NCBI GenBank assembly: GCA_050084985.1
Contig: JBITNC010000001.1
Coordinates: 9,300,001 to 9,364,000 of the forward strand
DNA from: Nageia nagi
Lineage: Eukaryota; Pinophyta
Reading direction: 5' to 3'
DNA: 64,000 bases
The notes under the pieces were generated by a model. The model was not told the DNA's origin and ran no database searches. It saw nothing but the letters and a program-made list of their open reading frames with translations. Position numbers and translations under genes: made by a program. Of this stretch, positions 60,001 through 64,000 are shown piece after piece. Each line of letters starts with the position of its first letter. The first letter of the stretch is position 1.

Positions 60001-62340
60001 ATAGATGATATGACTAAGTTGTGAAACTTTACCCTACGACCAAGGAAGGGAGGTAGTTCTTGTAAGAACATAAAACCTCCTAAGGTCAACGAATGGGGTA
60101 TTAATTGTTGATTGTCAACTAATTGTATGTGAAGAAATGAGTTGTGATGCATCTAGGGTAGGATACATTTTTATCATAAAAAGAGTTTTTGTGGTCCACA
60201 AATACTCTAAACCCTTTCTTAGTATCTATATCCAATGAATCTTGGACTCTTGGGATGAATGCAAAAGATGAAGATGGCAAGAAGCTACACCAAAAGGAAA
60301 AAGATGTAATGAAGACATCTTATAATATATCGTGATAAAGCTATTATGTAAACGCCCTATTTTGATTGTAAGGGAACCCATATGTAATTAAATGTCTCAT
60401 ACACTATGATGTACAAATTAGGGTTACCCTAATTTCAAGATGTATTGTTATCATCATGAAACACACTAGGGTATAGAATAAAGTTATTACGCATTGTAAT
60501 ATATATTCAATTGTAAACAAATATTATTATGTACTCATATATATACCAAGCCTTTGTACCCATGTTACATTTGTAAGATATTTCTTAAAATATGAGATCC
60601 AAGTTTGATTTGTTTCATCCTATGTTATGCTCTTAAATGTACCTAACTAATTTATGAGATTATAAATGATTTCATGGGAAGTTAAATAAACAATGGGACA
60701 AGAACCCAAATATGCTCATATGAAGATAGTTACTTGATAACACATAGTAAATATTACATTATGTTCCCTAACCTAATATGATTACGATGAAATATGGAAC
60801 CTTTTTATGACATATGGATAGTTTGACATTTAAAGGGAAACTCTCTTGTGATAATTAATAAAAGGTATGAGGATAGAAATAATAAATATCTCATTATACA
60901 ATAAACATTAAGATAAATAAATGATAGTGTTGTAAGTAATAAAATATACAAAGGCATGAGTTACTTAGAATGATAATGTTGGGTACTTAGCTTAAGCTTA
61001 GATAAAACATTAAGGTTTTAGGTGATTTTCATTAAACCCTAAATAAGGAACTAAACCCTAGAAGGAGAATAAAAGTTAATGACATTCAAACCAATATTAG
61101 AATTTGATCAAAGGATATGATGAGCATACAAAACAAATTAGTAGTTAAGAATTATGGTTGACAAATGATTAGGAAATTGATATAGAAAGCAAGCTTAGTC
61201 AAGCCCTTGTTGTAAGTTTGCAGACAATAACCAAAATATATTCCCTAAGTATGTTATACTCTACATTGCACTACTTATTAGAAGTAGTCACTTTTAGCAA
61301 TATCTCAAGGCTTTTTATTATCTTCTGGTATGTGATGTACTTTTAAAGTATTATTCTTTTACATTACATCATGCATATGGGATAATTATAGTAAAGTACT
61401 ATTGAATATTCTTTGGTGGCTTCATGAACAATCTTGTTTGAAACTTCTTGTACATGATTGATGAATTTAATTTTTTTTTTATCAAACATGCTTATTAATG
61501 TGAAAAGTGGTTTTCTTACATTAATTAGATTGTAAGAACATCCTACTAATTGATTCAAGCATGAAACCTAGAAAACATAATAATTGGTCCATGATCAATT
61601 ATTTCTAGGGACGTTAGTGTGGAGATGGATTCACTTTATAATTTTGATGTAAAATTTATTATACTATACAAACCACTCAAGGGTATTATCCTAATACCCA
61701 TGGCTCCCCAAGATAAGGCACGAGGATGCCAGACATCATAATAAGCCTAGTTTATAGATATGGATAGGCTAGTGTCTCATATCCTTAACATGTTGTTCGA
61801 ATGAGGGTAAAATTGATAAAATTGTAGTTACCAAGTGAAGGTAACTAGTAGTCATACTACATGCAGTATAGAAAATAGGAGTATAATGCTATTCCATAGG
61901 TGATGATGCTTACCCATTTCATATGGAGGATTTTCTAGGACAATCTATCTACATCTATGAATCAGAGGGTTACCATCAAGAAAGATTCATAACCTTGTGG
62001 ACAAGCATTCTCTTGGGTGATATGGGTTCTGAGTAGAAAATCACTATACTATGACTAGAATGTCTACTGCACAGTTCATGAATAGAAATGATGATGGCAT
62101 CTTCCAAGGGGTGAGTGTTAAGAAGAGAACACAAAAAGGATTTTGATCAAGGTTGGTTAATCCAGATTTAATCATGTTGCCATGTGGATGCTGACTAGCT
62201 AACAACATTGACATGCTCATATGGATCACCTTGTCCATTCCTAGACCATTCGAGTATTTAAATTAATATAAAAATAATATATATATATATATATATTAAT
62301 TTAGGATTTTGTGAAGTTAAGAATAGGTTAAGTGTTACAT
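57061..62340. other. Non-coding, LTR-like region
   Basis: No gene recognised. 57867-58030 repeats CTATTTTGGTATTTTG-type units. A good TATA-like TTATAAATA lies near 58162, before a C/T-rich stretch, as in plant LTR promoters. TGTAACTACCC at about 57279 resembles a gypsy LTR start, and GTGTTACA ends at 62339 just before a primer-binding-like site. They may bound one LTR with insertions or separate elements; I cannot decide. Confidence 0.35.
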
Positions 62341-62341
62341 T

Positions 62342-62354
62342 TGGTATCAAAGTG
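62342..62354 (+). other. Gypsy element 3 primer-binding site
   Basis: TGGTATCAAAGTG follows GTGTTACATT and differs by two bases from the common TGGTATCAGAGC initiator tRNA-Met type. It sits ~500 bases before a gag relic in the same orientation. Confidence 0.6.
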
Positions 62355-62859
62355 TCAAGTTCAAACTCTTAGGCCTATGGTCTATGAATCTTTTGCTATA
62401 ATGGTTTATAAAGTCAAGATGAGTATGCTTGAGCCTAATTACAACACCATTTTATAAAATTAGATTATGGAAATCACAAGATGCATAACAAGAGCTTTTG
62501 GAAACTTGCAACAAGGTGTAGGGAATGGTCTCCTTATGAATACTAATGTAAGGGAAAATTAAAAAAATGTTAGAGGTCAAAATATAAGGAATATAATAAT
62601 GAGGAATACCAATAGAAGGTAACCTAATAATAATTAAAATGAGAGTTTCACAAGTTGTTCCACTAGGAACAATGAAGGCGAAGAAGCCATTAGAAGGTTA
62701 CAAGAGTAGGAGGAAGAACAACAAGAGATTATAAATAATATGATAAATCAAAAGGATAAAACTCCATAAGAAGAATCCATTCTAGAAAAAGCAAGTCTTG
62801 AAGGGAAAAATGATCAAATCTAGGCAAGGATCGAAAAGGAGCTTGCTTTAGATCTCAAG

Positions 62860-63650
62860 AAATCCTAGATCCCAAAGTTTAATGGTAAGAAGGAAGTTGA
62901 GTAAGCTGAAATATGGTTATAAGAAACAAAGACATATTTCTCTATGAAGAACTTATCTATGAAAATTGAAACTATGTTGGCTACCTACAAATTTCAGGAC
63001 ATTGCATTGGAATGGTGGAATGCCTAAAAGGTTGAGCAAGGGATCTAGTATTTAAGTGGTCAAAATTTTTTATAGCATTCCACAAAAGATTCATTACTAG
63101 AATATATTATGATAGGAAGTATGAGGAATACTAAACCTTGCAATAAGGAGCCATGAGTGTCCAAAGTTACCATCATAAAATTTTCAAGTTGCTTAAATAT
63201 GTTCCTGAAGATAAAAATCATATGAAGGTTCATAGGTTTATTGTCAAGCTAGACCCTAAGATCAAGAATTTGGTGAATGTATTAAGCCCCAAAATGCTTG
63301 AAGAAGTGTATGACCTTACAAAGAGAGAAAAGGAAAATTTAGGCATCAAGAAAACCTTCGTAAACTATAATATTTTGGATGAAAAAGATAAAGAAATATA
63401 TTGAAAGAGTAAAATTGTAGGATTCATGAAATGGGAACAAGAACATCAAGCACAATAACCAAGAAACAAGAAGATCAAGGATAATAATCATGGTCATAAA
63501 TATGGTAATACATCCAAGTTTGAGGAAAGGCCTTTTGAAAACAAAAATAAGAAGAAGAATTTTCAAAGGAAAAATCAACAGTTTTGTAAACAAAATTACA
63601 ACCATAGTAATGGAAGCCAAGGTTCTAAGAACCATAGCCAAAGATTTTTA
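62860..63650 (+). pseudogene. Gypsy element 3 gag relic
   Basis: It reads IPKFNGKKEVE, ETKTYFSMKNLSMKIETMLA and TYKFQDIALEWWNA, each separated by stops, then at 63153-63404 SVQSYHHKIFKLLKYVPEDK, HRFIVKLDPKIKNLVNVLSP and EEVYDLTKREKENL. This is the retrotrans_gag pattern of Ty3/gypsy elements and is distinct from the gag of elements 1 and 2. A Lys/Asn/Gln-rich tail follows to about 63650 without a clear zinc knuckle. Confidence 0.75.
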
Positions 63651-64000
63651 GATAAAAGTATAGACTAAAACTAATGCATGAATAATAAATCAACACACTA
63701 TTTTTATACAATATATTATTGAAGAATATATAAGAAATATGGAATCAAACAAAGATGATAAACAATGTACCTTTGCCTAGCTTGCATCCAAATGAAATAA
63801 TAGAGATAATATATTAATCACCAAAGCACACCATAAGAAACAAATACCACCAATGACCTAAAATCATTCCATTAGCTGCATGGAAGAATCATATCCATAA
63901 GCATAAATAAAGATGCATGAAAGAAAGGTGAAGGATTTAATAGATCTATGTAGAGGCAGTGTTACAAAACACTATTGTTGGTTGGATAGAATAATATATC

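Larger units (their letters stand above)
62342..64000 (+). mobile_element. Gypsy element 3, 5' part (runs off the window)
   Basis: Primer-binding site, leader and a broken gag are present. The pol region would lie beyond 64000. 63660-64000 shows no motif. The start of its 5' LTR is unresolved. Confidence 0.65.

Noticed and set aside
63339-63641. 100-codon hydrophobic minus-strand frame
   Set aside because: It is the antisense shadow of the Lys/Asn-rich gag tail of element 3; the hydrophobicity comes from reverse-complementing Lys codons.
1-64000. CRISPR arrays, tRNA or rRNA genes, bacterial-type operons
   Set aside because: The tandem repeats lack the regular repeat-spacer form, no cloverleaf or rRNA sequence was noticed, and introns and plant retroelements show this is nuclear plant DNA.

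Overview
The window reads as nuclear DNA from a seed plant with a large, AT-rich, transposon-packed genome. A gymnosperm is plausible because the retroelements are long, old and nested, but the sequence alone does not settle the species. There is one clearly intact host gene, one host-gene relic and at least six retroelements or fragments. I saw no rRNA, tRNA or CRISPR. Nearly all short open frames here are shadows or decayed transposon pieces.

Layout. 1-600: a decayed minus-strand coding remnant of unknown type. 640-2130: a hierarchical tandem repeat built on the self-complementary pair GGTCGCATG/CATGCGACC. 2340-2960: a LINE reverse-transcriptase relic. 5028-8433: the delta subunit of the COPI coatomer, ten exons with GT-AG introns and no broken frame; only the ATG lies on an unseen upstream exon. 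12.2-17.9 kb: a long degenerate L1-type LINE. 18.0-24.4 kb: a degenerate Copia element with both LTRs, primer-binding site and polypurine tract. 27.1-28.05 kb: a 270-bp triplication and a hairpin (MITE-like) element.

28.08-57.06 kb is a nested set. A DYW-class PPR gene (organelle RNA editing type) is split into a left part (28078-28551) and a right part (56596-57060) whose reading continues across the gap. Between them lie a ~700-bp insert and then a minus-strand Ty3/gypsy element (element 1, 29256-56592, LTRs ~1.2 kb, flanked by GGCTA). Its gag-pol with a second, archaeal-like RNase H points to the Tat/Ogre lineage. Into element 1 a second, younger gypsy element has inserted on the plus strand (element 2, 41536-54098, LTRs ~840 bp and about 97% alike by eye). 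It carries a very long gag plus a protease-like region but no reverse transcriptase, and has a repeat-rich 3' region including a 147-bp tandem triplication. The inferred order is: PPR gene, ~700-bp insert, element 1, element 2.

57.06-64 kb: non-coding, LTR-like DNA leading to a PBS-like site at 62342 and the gag of a third gypsy element that runs off the window.

The genes do not form a functional unit. The coatomer gene is a host island; the rest records successive retroelement insertions. The observations most worth following are the gag-only element 2 with its satellite-like 3' repeats, the nested disruption of the PPR gene and the dyad-rich array at the left end.
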